Origin: Cololabis saira
Taxonomy: Eukaryota; Chordata; Actinopteri; Beloniformes; Belonidae
Direction of reading: 5' to 3'
DNA length: 64,000 nt
Assembly: GCF_033807715.1 (NCBI RefSeq)
Contig: NC_084601.1
Span: 16,980,690-17,044,689, forward strand
Of this stretch, positions 14,760 to 24,530 are shown piece by piece. The stretch's first letter is position 1, and each line of letters opens with the position of its first letter. A program made the position numbers and the translations under genes. The notes beneath the pieces are model-generated. The model searched no databases and was not told the origin of the DNA. It worked only from the letters and a program-made list of their open reading frames with translations.

Positions 14760-15625
14760 CCTGTCAAATACAGTATAATGATGAAGGAAAAAGGTTGGTG
14801 AATAAAACCGTTACGATGTGTAGGAACTGTGGCACAAATACACCATATGACCGTGGAACCATATCAAGCATGGCCACGCATTTAAAGCGTCATCACCCTG
14901 GTGTTTCACTGACAGGAGTGAAAACAAGGCTGCTCAAAAACCGGACATCACCGCAGCGTTTATGCATCTCGTGTTGCACAATCCGACCAGGCTAAAGCCA
15001 TCTCAAACACTATCAGTGTGTTATATAGGGGACATATGGCGCGTTTCCACTAGTGGGAGTTCCAGGAACATTTTTCAGGGCCGTGTTTGTGCGTTTCCAT
15101 TACCAAGACCAGCCCTGTAATGTGGCCTTCAGGAACCTTTACAGGAAAAATCGGCCCTGTACTAGGAGAGGGATGTTATTCGGTCCAGCGAGGCGGGTGG
15201 TCACTGCTGGTTGGGTCTTATAAAAGCAGGAAATTAGTTCAGCGCTCTCGCATGAACTTAAAGCATGTGACCACAAATCATTTAAGCTTTTTGAACATAT
15301 ACGCTCCGAGTACATTTGATGCAGTAACGCAGGGCATACACTGTGCGATTATCGGCTCGTTTTGAGCCGATTTTCCAGTCGTGCGACTATTTTTTGGATC
15401 GGGCCGGATTTCGACCCAATCGTTGGTCGTGCCTTGTGCAGTGTACGTGGGCTAACGACGAGAGATTAACACCTCACGACGAGCTCCCGATCACGAATCG
15501 TGTGCTCGCAAGAAAATCAAACGTGTTTGAAATCCTGGTCGTGCTACGACCCGATTTGCCTCATCCTTTCGCAGAGAGCATGCGCAATCTCTGATGTGGC
15601 GTCAAAAACTATTTGTAGTTTAAAG

Positions 15626-16568
15626 TAGGGCTGCACGATTAATCGTTAAAAAATCGCGATCTCGATTCATGCTTGAACGCAATCTCATTTCCAAATGACG
15701 ACGATTTAATTTAATTTTTTTTTTTTTTTTTTTTTAAAGATGGCTGCATAAAAAAAGGACTAGGCCTATGTTCTAGGTTGTTGTAGTCCTGTCATGGTCA
15801 ACTATCATGTTGTCATGTTTGTTATATTTTGTTAATGATTGTGGATTACATTTGGAGAAACATCTACCTTTCTCATCACCTGACACATATTGCACATAAA
15901 TAAAATTGTTATTGTTAAAATTATTTAAAGACAAGAGAGATGTTTATTGTTTTTATGTTCAATGTCAGCTGTTACAGCAAAAAGCAGCCAGAGGAATAAT
16001 TTGTTGCCTCAGAACTACAGTATCTGTTACAAGTCCCCTTTCTGAAAGGGTGTTCAACTCAGGGAGGAACAAATATTGTTAAATTGTTATTATTGTTTAA
16101 ATTATTTAAAGACAAGAGAGATGTTTATTGTTTTTATGTTCAATGTCAGCTGTTACAAAGTTGATGCCAGTCTTTTATCAGGCACCATCATATTTTTTGT
16201 AACGTTTACCTTTTGTATCGGCAGCTTCTTAATAGCAGCAAAAGGCAATGGGGGGTTCATCCCAGCCAGAGGAATAATTTGTTGCCTCAGAACTACAGGA
16301 TCTGTTACAAGTCCCCTTTCTGAAAGGGTGTTCAACTCAGGGAGGAACAAATATTGTTCAAAATTGTTATTATTGTTTAAATTATACAAAGGTTTGTGTA
16401 AAGAAGACAAGAGATGTTTATTGTTATTATATTTTTGTTCAGCTGTTGCAAAGTTTAAGTGATAAGTGCAATAAATTTTATATTGGAAAAAAATCGTGAG
16501 AGAATCGTGATCTCAATTCTAAGCAAAAAAATCGTGATTCTCATTTTGTCCAGAATCGTGCAGCCCTA
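15626..16568. mobile_element. Non-autonomous hAT-type element with 8-bp target duplication
   Basis: The termini TAGGGCTGCACGAT and ATCGTGCAGCCCTA are perfect inverted repeats. The flanks GTTTAAAG (15618-15625) and GTTTAAAG (16569-16576) are an identical 8-bp duplication, the hallmark of hAT transposition. Inside, a + strand run SPLSERVFNSGRN (about 16309-16347) resembles the PSERVFS(T/S)AG box of the hAT C-terminal dimerisation domain, suggesting derivation from a hAT gene by internal deletion. No functional transposase remains. Confidence 0.85.
15907..16362. repeat. Internal tandem duplication within the hAT element
   Basis: Unit 1 (about 15907-16079) and unit 2 (about 16082-16362) both begin with TTATTGTT..ATTATTTAAAGACAAGAG and end with CAACTCAGGGAGGAACAAATATTG. 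Unit 1 lacks about 110 bp present in the middle of unit 2. A third partial start follows at about 16366. This shows duplication followed by deletion. Confidence 0.8.
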
Positions 16569-16719
16569 GTTTAAAGTGTCGCAAATTCACATTACAAATC
16601 ATGTTTTAATAGCAGAAAAAAAAGACTGCATTTCCCACGTCTGCCCAGCCAATTCCTTGTCCAATCACGGCGTTGTCTAATCTTTTTTCATTTATCGCCA
16701 TACAGAATGGCACAAATTA

Positions 16720-16836
16720 CTAAAGGCTGATTTATGGTTCCGCGTTACACCAACGCAGCGTACGGTGCGCGTCGCCGCGTACCCTTCGCCGTAGGCTCTG
16801 CGTTGGTGTAACGCGGAACCATAAATCAGCCTTTAG
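16720..16836. mobile_element. Near-perfect hairpin MITE
   Basis: Arms of about 38 bp (16720-16757 and 16799-16836) are exact reverse complements, starting CTAAAGGCTGATTTATGG; a roughly 40-bp GC-rich spacer separates them. Short fold-back elements with this TAAAGGCTGATTTATGGTTC end are common in fish. The superfamily is not determined. Confidence 0.8.
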
Positions 16837-17576
16837 TGTGCGCTCTGTGTGCTGTTCTGAACACTTCTCTGTTGTGCTCATTTTGCTGGGACGCCGGGTC
16901 CCTCCGCCAAGACACAACTTTTGCGGTATGCGTTCATTCTTGTGTCTAAAAATGATGCGCAGTGCCCACCCAATCAGAAACGGTACAGATATTTTGTGAT
17001 TTTTTTTAATTTTTTTTTATATATATTTTTTATATATATATATAAAAATAAAAGATCCCCATAATCTTTGAATGGGTGGCCACAGCCCACCCCTGCCCCA
17101 AAACCGGCCTCGAGTTCCAGTACACAGAGGTCCGACGTGAGGATTATGATCGTATAGTGTGAGCAGACGGGTTGCATCAGAGCATCGGGTCGTACAGTGT
17201 GAGACCATAAATCGTGGGCTGTGAACTTTTGCACTCAGCGATCTAGTCGTGCAGTGTGAGATGGGGCTGTCTCAAACGATTTAGAATATTGCACACTGTA
17301 TGCCCAGCTTTAGAGAACATGAAAAGAACTATGGATGGACAGACAAGTCTATTCGGGTCTTTCTGTTATATTACACCAATATAGAGAACCGGCGGAAGGT
17401 TTGTTTTAATCTCAATCCCTACGACCACGGTGTATGTTTGGAGAAAAAAAAAAGAAGTAGCACCAGTTGTTTGTGTTTCTACTTCATTTCATTCTTCTGC
17501 TGACCAATTGCAAACTGCAAAAAACTCACATTACTGCCATCTGGTGATCGGCCGTGCTATTTTTTCACTCAAAGGT

Positions 17577-17873
17577 GTCAGACCGTTGCTGAATGGATGG
17601 TATGTAAGACAGTTTACAGTCAGACAGTTGTTCTACTTCTTACCTGTAGGTTTACTCCTCAGTTATATTTATATATGACAGCTTATTGTGTGTTTTTGTC
17701 AAAATCATTAGCTTAAGTTATTTTGCCCCTTTTGTTGTGGGGCATCTTCATCGTCATTATTAAAGTTGTTCTATTTGACGTCGAGGAGTGTGTTTCTTCA
17801 GGAAGAGGCCAGGTAAGAAGTAGAACAGCTATATAAACTGCCTTACATAACATTCGATCAGCAACGGTCTGAC
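17577..17873. repeat. Long inverted repeat (MITE-like)
   Basis: The left arm 17577-17646 (GTCAGACCGTTGCTGA ... GTTCTACTTCTTACCTG) is matched by the reverse complement of the right arm 17811-17873 with few differences. The arms face each other across about 165 bp. It may be a fold-back element or the ends of an eroded transposon. Confidence 0.6.
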
Positions 17874-19157
17874 AGCTTCTCCCCTCAGTTAAACCTCTAC
17901 TGTTGCTATGGAAACAAGCTGTGGGGTCACCAATCACAACATAACAATGAACGTACTTTTGATCAACCCTTCAAAAGGTTCTTGTGTGGCGCTATAGTGA
18001 CAGCAAAGAGTTTCACACTCTCCCCAGTCAATATAGACGTCCCTGTTTTTTTCAAAAGAATTTGAAATTATAAGTTCAGGTATGCTTTGCTTTCTTTCTT
18101 TTATTCTTTTTTGATGATGTGGAAATTGGCTTTATTTCACTATCCATGTTTCAAGGAAGATGACTTGTCGCAAACACGCCGGCACGTCCAAATCACATGA
18201 CCAATTTACAATGAAGTAGTAGGGAGAGGCAGCCTCGCCAGGTAGCGGTTTCAACTTGTCACACAGGTAAGGTTGTGCTGAAAATAATGCTACCCAACAA
18301 GGCTAGGTAAACAATTTCTTAAGGGAAATAAAGACGTTCAAAAGTAGTCAAAAATGGTAAATTACACCTAAGACTTGTTAGGTGGAGGTATTTGAGATCT
18401 ATTTTAGGACAGAATGAAACCCAGAAAGTTTAAAAAATGTGGCACAGTTTCTTATTCATACAGGCTAATGCAAAACCGGATATTATTATGACTATGGGTT
18501 TAAAGTTCAGTGGTGGATGCTGCTTAGCTGTTCAGACATTGGGTTTTGGTTTTTACCAATAGATCTTTATCCTGTGTCTGAAGATTCTGGAGGGCGTTTA
18601 TTGTTGAAACCTATTAAGTGCTTGTTGGTAGTTGCTGTGATAACTTTGAATTTAAATCAGATAGTGTTACTATTGTGACATTTATGCAAGAATGTGATGA
18701 ACATCCTAAAAAAGAATTATGAAGTATTTTCTCTTCATATTGTCTCAGATTTGTGATGCATCGAGTCCTTAAGAAAATAATCGAATCGATAGCCCTTATA
18801 ATGGCCATTTGACCAAATTATGTTTTAAGTAAACGTGTCAAAACGATGCATACAAATAGCTAGGGGTTAAGTATGCATTTTATGTGGTCAATCCGTAAGT
18901 CATGTGAAAAAAACAGAAAAACAACAAGAATATTAAAGATTGCTCAAATAGGTAGATATTAAAATGTGTGGTTGGTAGCCGGGGTTGGTAGAGGATGGCA
19001 ATACCCAGGACAGTCACGTAGGTAGAAGCACTGGGTGATAAAATGGGGGAACAAAACGGGATAAAAATATTTAAAAAAAAAAAAAAAAAAAAAAAGGTTT
19101 AAGAATTTGTTTTGACTTTCTGTCCCTCTCCCTGCCTCTCCCATGATGCCCCAGCAG
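17874..19157. other. Unassigned DNA
   Basis: Nothing recognised apart from an A run at about 19072-19095. Confidence 0.4.
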
Positions 19158-19294
19158 CTCCAACTGCAAGGAAACAGCTCGATGAAGCAAAACTAAGAGA
19201 TGATCTTCAGTCAAAGAAAATAGCTGAATTGATGAAAGAAAGGGGGTGCCTTTTGAAGGCGTTGTCAGAGTATAAATATTACAATTCATTCTGA
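19158..19294 (+). CDS. Candidate terminal exon, coiled-coil C-terminus
   Basis: A pyrimidine-rich tract (TTCTGTCCCTCTCCCTGCCTC) leads to tandem acceptors CAGCAG at 19152-19157. The open frame then encodes about 45 residues ending in KALSEYKYYNSF and a stop at 19292-19294. Its middle (KLRDDLQSKKIAELMKER) is charged with a heptad-like hydrophobic pattern and would form a short coiled coil. AATAAA signals follow at 19404-19414. This is what a last exon with a short 3' UTR looks like. The protein is not recognised. Upstream, 17331-17430 encodes a run beginning YGWTDKSIRVFLLYY, faintly like the first helix of Myb/SANT domains; a link between the two is speculative. It could equally be a transposon accessory gene. 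Confidence 0.35.
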
Positions 19295-19403
19295 CCGATG
19301 TGGCTGTTGTATATGAAATTTTGAATGTTTGTGAAATGTGTAAGTGTTTCAAATTGTGATGTCACTTTGTGTTGCTGTGAAGCATCTTTCAGCACAAAAA
19401 GAA

Positions 19404-19414
19404 AATAAAATAAA
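19404..19414 (+). terminator. Polyadenylation signals after the candidate exon
   Basis: Two overlapping AATAAA hexamers lie about 110 bp past the stop codon at 19294. They matter only if that exon is real. Confidence 0.35.
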
Positions 19415-21293
19415 TGAAACCTTGACTTTAATTATTTTTTTCTTCAACAGGTTCAACAAAATTTAATTATGAAAGTTGAAAACAAATATTTCAAAGTCGT
19501 TTAACTTAATTTGGCTGTTTTAGACAGAAATAACAGATGTTTGAGTCTGTTTTGTTACATGGACCAGGTCTGTTTAGGAGCTGCATATTACGTATTTGTC
19601 TATTCAAAGTAAATTCATTATTTTTCAACACAACATTAAATTCAAGCTTAATTAAAATAAAATGCTCTCACCAACTTTAACTTTTATTAGTCAGCTCAAA
19701 TGAACTCTCAGTTGTCAACAGGTTCCACACAAATTACTTCAGTAAACTCAACTCAATAATTGTTAGTAGTTCCTTTATTTATCAACACCACAATACAACT
19801 GTTTCAAATTCTGTTTCATAAAAGAGGAAAAAAACAGTTAAACATCACATAGCCATGAGTGGCAGCATTGAAAGTTGATTCTTTACCTCTTTTTTTTGGG
19901 GGGGGGGGAAGGCACCAAAAAAACACAACAACTCTGAACACTATTTGCATGTGACCCATCAGTGGTGTGTCAGTCACACGAAAAAAGGAATAATCTTTCA
20001 AGTGTTTTTAAATTAAATGGTTTCAATTTCAAAGCGGGCCCTTAATGTTTAAAAGCCACACGCATGTTGGTTTGTTCATACGGTTTGTTTTTAAACATCT
20101 GTACCTTGGTTGAGAGGATAACTGAGGGTGACACCCATTAAGAGTGCACTTACAGAAACGATATCTCATGAGTGGTGGTGGCATCACCCCCATCACCTCC
20201 ATCAACTCCCATCACCTTTTGCTCCAGACTGATTCCTGTATGATCTGATGCCATCTAATATAGCAACTCCGCTATAAGATCTACTTTTATAAGGTTATAA
20301 TTTTTAAGATTAAATGATCAAACATGGTATGGACCAAAATTCCTATAAGCCGTATCCCAGTGTTAACTGTGATATTCTTAAAAACCCTAGGATACTGTTA
20401 CTGCTGTATGAACTGTTAGTATCGTTTATCAGACGCTCTTCGGAGAGATTCCTCAGATCTTCATTTAGATACAATTATGTGAAATGGCTGAAACTTTAAC
20501 TATAAAAGTAGGCATTTTCTTATGTAGTTAGTAAATTATAGAGTACACTCAAGTAGGGCTGTTACTGTAACTTATTTTAATTGGGCGATATATTGCAACA
20601 AAATTAATTGCGATAAATGAAATAAAAACACCATTTTACCTTGGAGGTTTTATAATGACAATATAATGAAAAAATAGCATAATGCAAGTACATGCTATCT
20701 AGAAACAAATAACATTTTATTCTTAAGAGTATTTATATACTGGAATGAAAAATGTGAACAAGTATATCTAATCCTATAATAGATAAAAATAAACACCTTT
20801 GTTAAATGGGTGCACAATAACAAGAACTAGGACAAAAAAAAACATTAATGCCTAAAGAATGTTCAAGCTTGTGAATATGGGTCATATTTAAGCTTGATCA
20901 CATCATTTCTTTGGCTATTTAGCAAGTTACACTGATTGAGTGTGCTCCATTTCACACTGTCATGTTTACATTTGCACCGCCGGGAAAAGGCATCTGTATG
21001 GCTGCTGTGTTCTTTCTGCACGATGATCGGCGACAGGAGCTCAGGCACTGCATGACTTTACAGTAGAAAGTATTGCAACTGTCTGATTCACAAACTGTTT
21101 CATAACCAAACCCACGCAAGAGGTGATAAGGAAATACTGCAGGATCACACGTGAGATCAGAGTTCTCACATGGGAATGGACTTTTTTCACTGGTGCCCTT
21201 CAAAGCGGTTCACGATTCCAAATGTTCCTACATTGGAGCTAAAGCTTGCATTACCTGACACTGTCAACTCTGTGTGTGGAGCTGCGCCTGAGC
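19415..21293. other. Unassigned AT-rich DNA
   Basis: No gene recognised. A TAGGGCTG run at about 20555 followed by GGGCGATATATTGCAAC looks like the left end of a hAT-type non-autonomous element, but no matching right end was found. Confidence 0.35.
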
Positions 21294-21331
21294 CCACCTC
21301 CACCTCCACCTCCACCTCCACCTCCACCTCC
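21294..21331. repeat. (CCACCT)n hexanucleotide repeat
   Basis: Six tandem copies of CCACCT, which read as Ser-Thr or Glu-Val dipeptides in open frames. Confidence 0.95.
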
Positions 21332-22487
21332 GCCACAGAGAGCAGAGCAGATGACAGGCAGCACAATGGCATTCATTATTTAAAAGTTAGAATAATCCAT
21401 TTATGATTAGAGAAGATAATCAGTGGCAATAATGCAGCACCAAAAGTCATTGCGGTCATTTACATATATTAATAAATTGGCCATTGCAACAGGCCTACTG
21501 TCAAGTAGAGAAAAAGAGTGAAAAGGGAAGATTTTTGGGACACAGCAGAGTGACTGATCCATGTGTCGGTGGTACTATGCAATAAGATCTGGTCTGTTCT
21601 GGTGGCCGCAACTTTGGTCTTTTTAAATGTCAGTACAGTTCCTCAAAAATCTGTTTCTTTGTTTTTTATCTACAGTGTTTAGTATAAATAGGAAATAGCA
21701 ATTTTCTATGAGAAAAAACTTTGTGAAAATGAAAGAAATGTTTTATTCATATGGGGTGCATATGCAGATGTTATTGGTTTCTGACAACACAGACTGCACA
21801 AAATGTACTTATTCCTAAATGTGTTCTACCAAGAAGTAAACTATACCTGTGCAGTTGGGGCAAATGTGAGGTAAATATTCTTTCCTTTTGATGCACCTGT
21901 CTTTTCCAGCACTGATGAACTGATCGGTGTGGTGGTCAAACAATGGTGATCCTCAGAAATACTGTTTCCACCTTTAAATTAGCTCCACAAACAACCTGTT
22001 ATTGGTTTAAAAGTTTAGTAAAAACACCAACATAAAAGTAAACAGGGTGCAAACAGAAGCAGGCTACCAAACAGATGAAATGGCCATGGCATTTACATTA
22101 GCAGATGTTGCAGATTTTACTTAAAGATAAAGTGGTACCGTAAAGCACAACTATGTCCACCATGGCAGGAACACAAAACACAGCTTTCATTAAGGACCTG
22201 AAAAATTGTAAGAGATACAAAACAAAACCATTCGATAAAGAGTGTTAAATTGAATTAATCTTAACTGAAAATCTAAAAAAAAATATATAAAGTAATCCCA
22301 TTTTGTGATTTTTTTATTGAATGTATCACAAGAAATTGGAAAAAAGACATTTCAATCCAAGTCACCGACATAGGCCAACTACTCAGAAGGTTATGTAAAT
22401 AAGATGAACATAGCACTCTTATTTGTGAGATTTGTTGATTTTACAACTCATTCCCCTTATAAAATATCTTTTGATCCATGACTGCAG
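21332..22487. other. Unassigned DNA
   Basis: No recognised gene or repeat. Confidence 0.4.
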
Positions 22488-22712
22488 CTGCGAGCATCCC
22501 GCCGACTCAAACCTCAGAGAGTCTCCGTGGCTGAGGGAGTGGGTCGTGACACAGAACTTTCTACTGGGTCTCCTCAGAAACACGAGGACCTTCTGCAGGG
22601 TATTCAAGAGGGTGAAAAGCTGAGATCCTTTGCTATAAGGTGTGGACATAACTCAAAAAGTGATGCTGATCCATTAGCAGAAGTGGATGACCTAAAAAAA
22701 AGCTGTGGTTAT
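22488..22712 (+). CDS. Candidate internal exon of unknown product
   Basis: The stretch is open for 75 codons between an acceptor-like ATGACTGCAG (ending 22487) and a strong donor-like TAT|GTAAGC (22713). An alternative acceptor, ACCTCAG, ends at 22517. The product is hydrophilic and acidic (SPQKHEDLLQGIQEGEKLRS, then DADPLAEVDDLKKSCGY) without a recognised domain. Codon content looks less random than in nearby frames, but no partner exon was found. It may be a chance frame. Confidence 0.25.
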
Positions 22713-23589
22713 GTAAGCATGCAAATTTGAGTTTTTCATAACATGTAAAGACAGGAATATACTGTTTCATGTTTAAAAACACTTCTGTTTTCTAACAGTT
22801 CTGTGTTGCAGGTAACTTTACCAAAGTTTTTTGACTTGCAGTTGAAGTTCATAAGTTCAAAAAAAGTAGTTCAGAAATATCTTATTATAAGACTTCTAAG
22901 CTTTAGTATATCAACTCATGCTCATTTTTGAATGTGAAACATTAAAAAACAATCATTGCTTGCTAATTTCCGTGTGATAATGATGTCAAAAAGTGGAAAA
23001 TACAGACAAAGAATAAAAGCCTCTTTCTTAGGTGCACCTGGTTGGAATAAGGGAAAATACTGTTATTTTTTTTATCTAAGTGAACTTACAGAATGATTCT
23101 GTTTCTTTGTCACAGCCAAGCCATGAACACACACTCATACACCATGCAGGGTTATTCATATCTACATACATCATGCACATATATTCATATCTCAGATGTA
23201 CACGTACCTCACACATGCATCGTCATATCTCACGCACACCCTTAATACACACACATGATATTCCTGCTTTCAACTAGATTAGGTGTTTAGTCATAGGTCT
23301 AATCCTGAGCTTGTTAGTAACTTGGCAGTAAGAAATCACGCCTTTTTTTTTTTCCACAGCTGCTGGCGTGATTATCTGCAGTGCTGTTTTGTTTATTCTC
23401 GTGTGGCGCGCCGACGGTCTCTCCTGCAGACCGGCGGTCGCCACTTGTCTATTTTACTGTGACTGTTCTTCCTTTCCTTCTCACTAACCCGCACGGGCAC
23501 GTTACTACTTAGACCACTAGGCTTCAAATACTCTCAGTAACCTGGGTGGAAAAATCTTTTTTCTAGTTTGAATAGCGCGCGACTCAGTC
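22713..23589. other. Unassigned DNA with degenerate CA-rich stretch
   Basis: 23100-23270 has loosely repeated CATATCT/CACACA segments. The GC-rich run 23400-23450 (GCGCGCCGACGG...GACCGGCGGTCG) may belong to the LTR relative that ends at 24307. Confidence 0.35.
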
Positions 23590-23845
23590 ATCACGTGACT
23601 TGGTCAGCCTCCTTTCTTTTGTCTCAGCCTATCACGTGTATGGTAGATCCACATGACGTTATTTGCCGATTTGTTTAGATCCCCGTGTCGTGACGCGGTC
23701 CGCAATTTTGGTCGGTCCGCATGGCGTTTTCCGCCATTACCCGTGTGGTCTAAGTGACGCTGTCCGCCATTTTCCTTTTGGTTCACATGACGTGACGTGG
23801 TCCGCCATCTTGGTCATATGTACACGTGACGTGACGTTGTTCTGA
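23590..23845. repeat. Degenerate minisatellite rich in E-box/CRE and YY1-like motifs
   Basis: Units of about 35-40 bp repeat the pattern CACATGACG or CACGTGACG, a GTCCGCCAT or CCGCCATTTT run, then GGTC. Present are CACGTG (about 23593, 23632 and 23825), TGACGTG/TGACGT several times, and CCGCCAT four times. It may be the promoter part of an LTR. Confidence 0.6.
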
Positions 23846-23847
23846 GT

Positions 23848-23908
23848 CACACACACACACATACTGACACACCCTCACTGACACCCACACACACTGACAC
23901 ACACACGG
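23848..23908. repeat. CA-rich short tandem repeat
   Basis: Imperfect repeats of CACACTGA and CA dinucleotides. Confidence 0.85.
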
Positions 23909-24084
23909 ATGATCGGAAGTTTGTGTTTATGTTTAGTTAGTTGTTGTTTTTGTGTAGTTTAACAATCAGAATTTATCCGGTGGTGTTTTAGCATCTTTTT
24001 GACCATTACTCATCGAATGAGAGAAGTTGTTTGTGCTTATTTTACACATATTTGTCACAACTGCTGGTTGCAAAGATCTGTGCT

Positions 24085-24307
24085 CGGACTCCTTCCTTCA
24101 CTATTATTCTGAAGAGTAACTTACCTTGAGACTGATTTTGCTGTTTAGTTATTTTCCTGATTACATCAGGTGGTGCCCCATTTTGATTAATTCATTTTGA
24201 TAATTCAATTTGATAAATAATCTCTTTATTAATTATTAATGATTGTCGAAGGACAATCGTTAATAACTCTTTGATAACTGAACCAGCACCCCCTCTGTGG
24301 CACAACA
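24085..24307 (+). mobile_element. 3' end of an LTR related to 12831-14759
   Basis: In order it matches the reverse complement of 12831-13080: TTCACTATTATTCTG, GAGACTGATTTTGCTG, GGTGGTGCCCC, AATTTGATAAATA, TTATTAATTATTAAT, TTTGATAACTG, and a final GGCACAACA (ends 24307) equivalent to the other copy's GCACAACA terminus. The upstream part differs, so this is a different subfamily or a recombinant. The 5' boundary and target duplication were not found. Confidence 0.5.
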
Positions 24308-24344
24308 CATGCCTCTCTGTGCAAAATGTGTTTTAAAAACATGA

Positions 24345-24441
24345 ATAACTCCTCGTCAAACGAGCCCCGTCAGAAACCTGTTCATTAATAGCTCTGCGCC
24401 CCCTCTAGGGGTCACGCCCCCCACTTTAGGAAGCACTGATC
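24345..24441 (-). mobile_element. Possible hAT terminal fragment
   Basis: On the minus strand the edge reads CAGTGCTTCCTAAAGTGGGG followed by GCGTGACCCC, like the CAGTGNTTCNCAAA-type termini of one fish hAT group. No opposite end was found. Confidence 0.35.
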
Positions 24442-24498
24442 TATACCTGTGCATAGAAACAGGAAAAAAAGCAGTCAAAAATCACAGTTGTAGTATTT

Positions 24499-24499
24499 G

Positions 24500-24529
<30 letters not shown>
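24499..24529. repeat. (TTG)n microsatellite
   Basis: About ten TTG units. Confidence 0.95.

Positions 24530-24530
<1 letters not shown>

Larger units (their letters stand above)
12624..15035 (+). mobile_element. hAT-type transposon 5' part, split by an LTR
   Basis: The left end, TAGTGGTGCAACGGATCA (12624), resembles fish hAT termini of the GGTGCAACGGATC type. Coding for a BED finger starts at 12797, is interrupted by the LTR at 12831-14759, and resumes at 14764. A further shifted frame (14973-15035) reads VAQSDQAKAISNTISV, like the linker after the BED finger in ZBED/hAT transposases. Similarity stops at about 15035, where sequence starting GCGCGTTTCCACTAG begins, apparently another insertion. 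No catalytic core was located, so only the 5' end survives. Confidence 0.65.
12797..15035 (+). pseudogene. BED zinc-finger N-terminus of a hAT transposase, interrupted
   Basis: Residues KSPVWEHFAFP (12797-12829) give the aromatic start of a BED finger. After removal of the inserted LTR the sequence continues with VKY, a short frame-shifting insertion (about 14772-14776), then NDEGKR. The finger itself is intact downstream: CRNC (14818-14829) supplies the two Cys, and MATHLKRHHP (about 14869-14898) supplies the His pair. BED fingers bind DNA in hAT transposases and their domesticated ZBED relatives. A second frame change after about 14940 leads to the VAQSDQAKAIS linker. LTR insertion and two frame changes make this a dead copy. 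Confidence 0.7.
15328..17308. mobile_element. Outer inverted-repeat DNA element hosting two insertions
   Basis: The left end reads GGGCATACACTGTGCGAT (about 15332-15349) and the right end, reversed, reads GGGCATACAGTGTGCAAT (about 17288-17305): 16 of 18 positions match. TAA lies just outside the left end and TTA outside the right, so the target duplication is unresolved. The internal sequence has several CGTGCAGTGTGAG-like motifs near the right end. Removing the insertions at 15626-16568 and 16720-16836 leaves about 0.9 kb, suggesting a non-autonomous element. Superfamily not determined. Confidence 0.55.

Noticed and set aside
15036..15327. Separate MITE starting GCGCGTTTCCACTAGTGG
   Set aside because: The left end resembles a fish family, but no inverted partner was found, so borders cannot be given.
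20555..21400. hAT element starting TAGGGCTG with a GGGCGATATATTG run
   Set aside because: Only a left-end-like sequence was found; no matching right end or 8-bp duplication.
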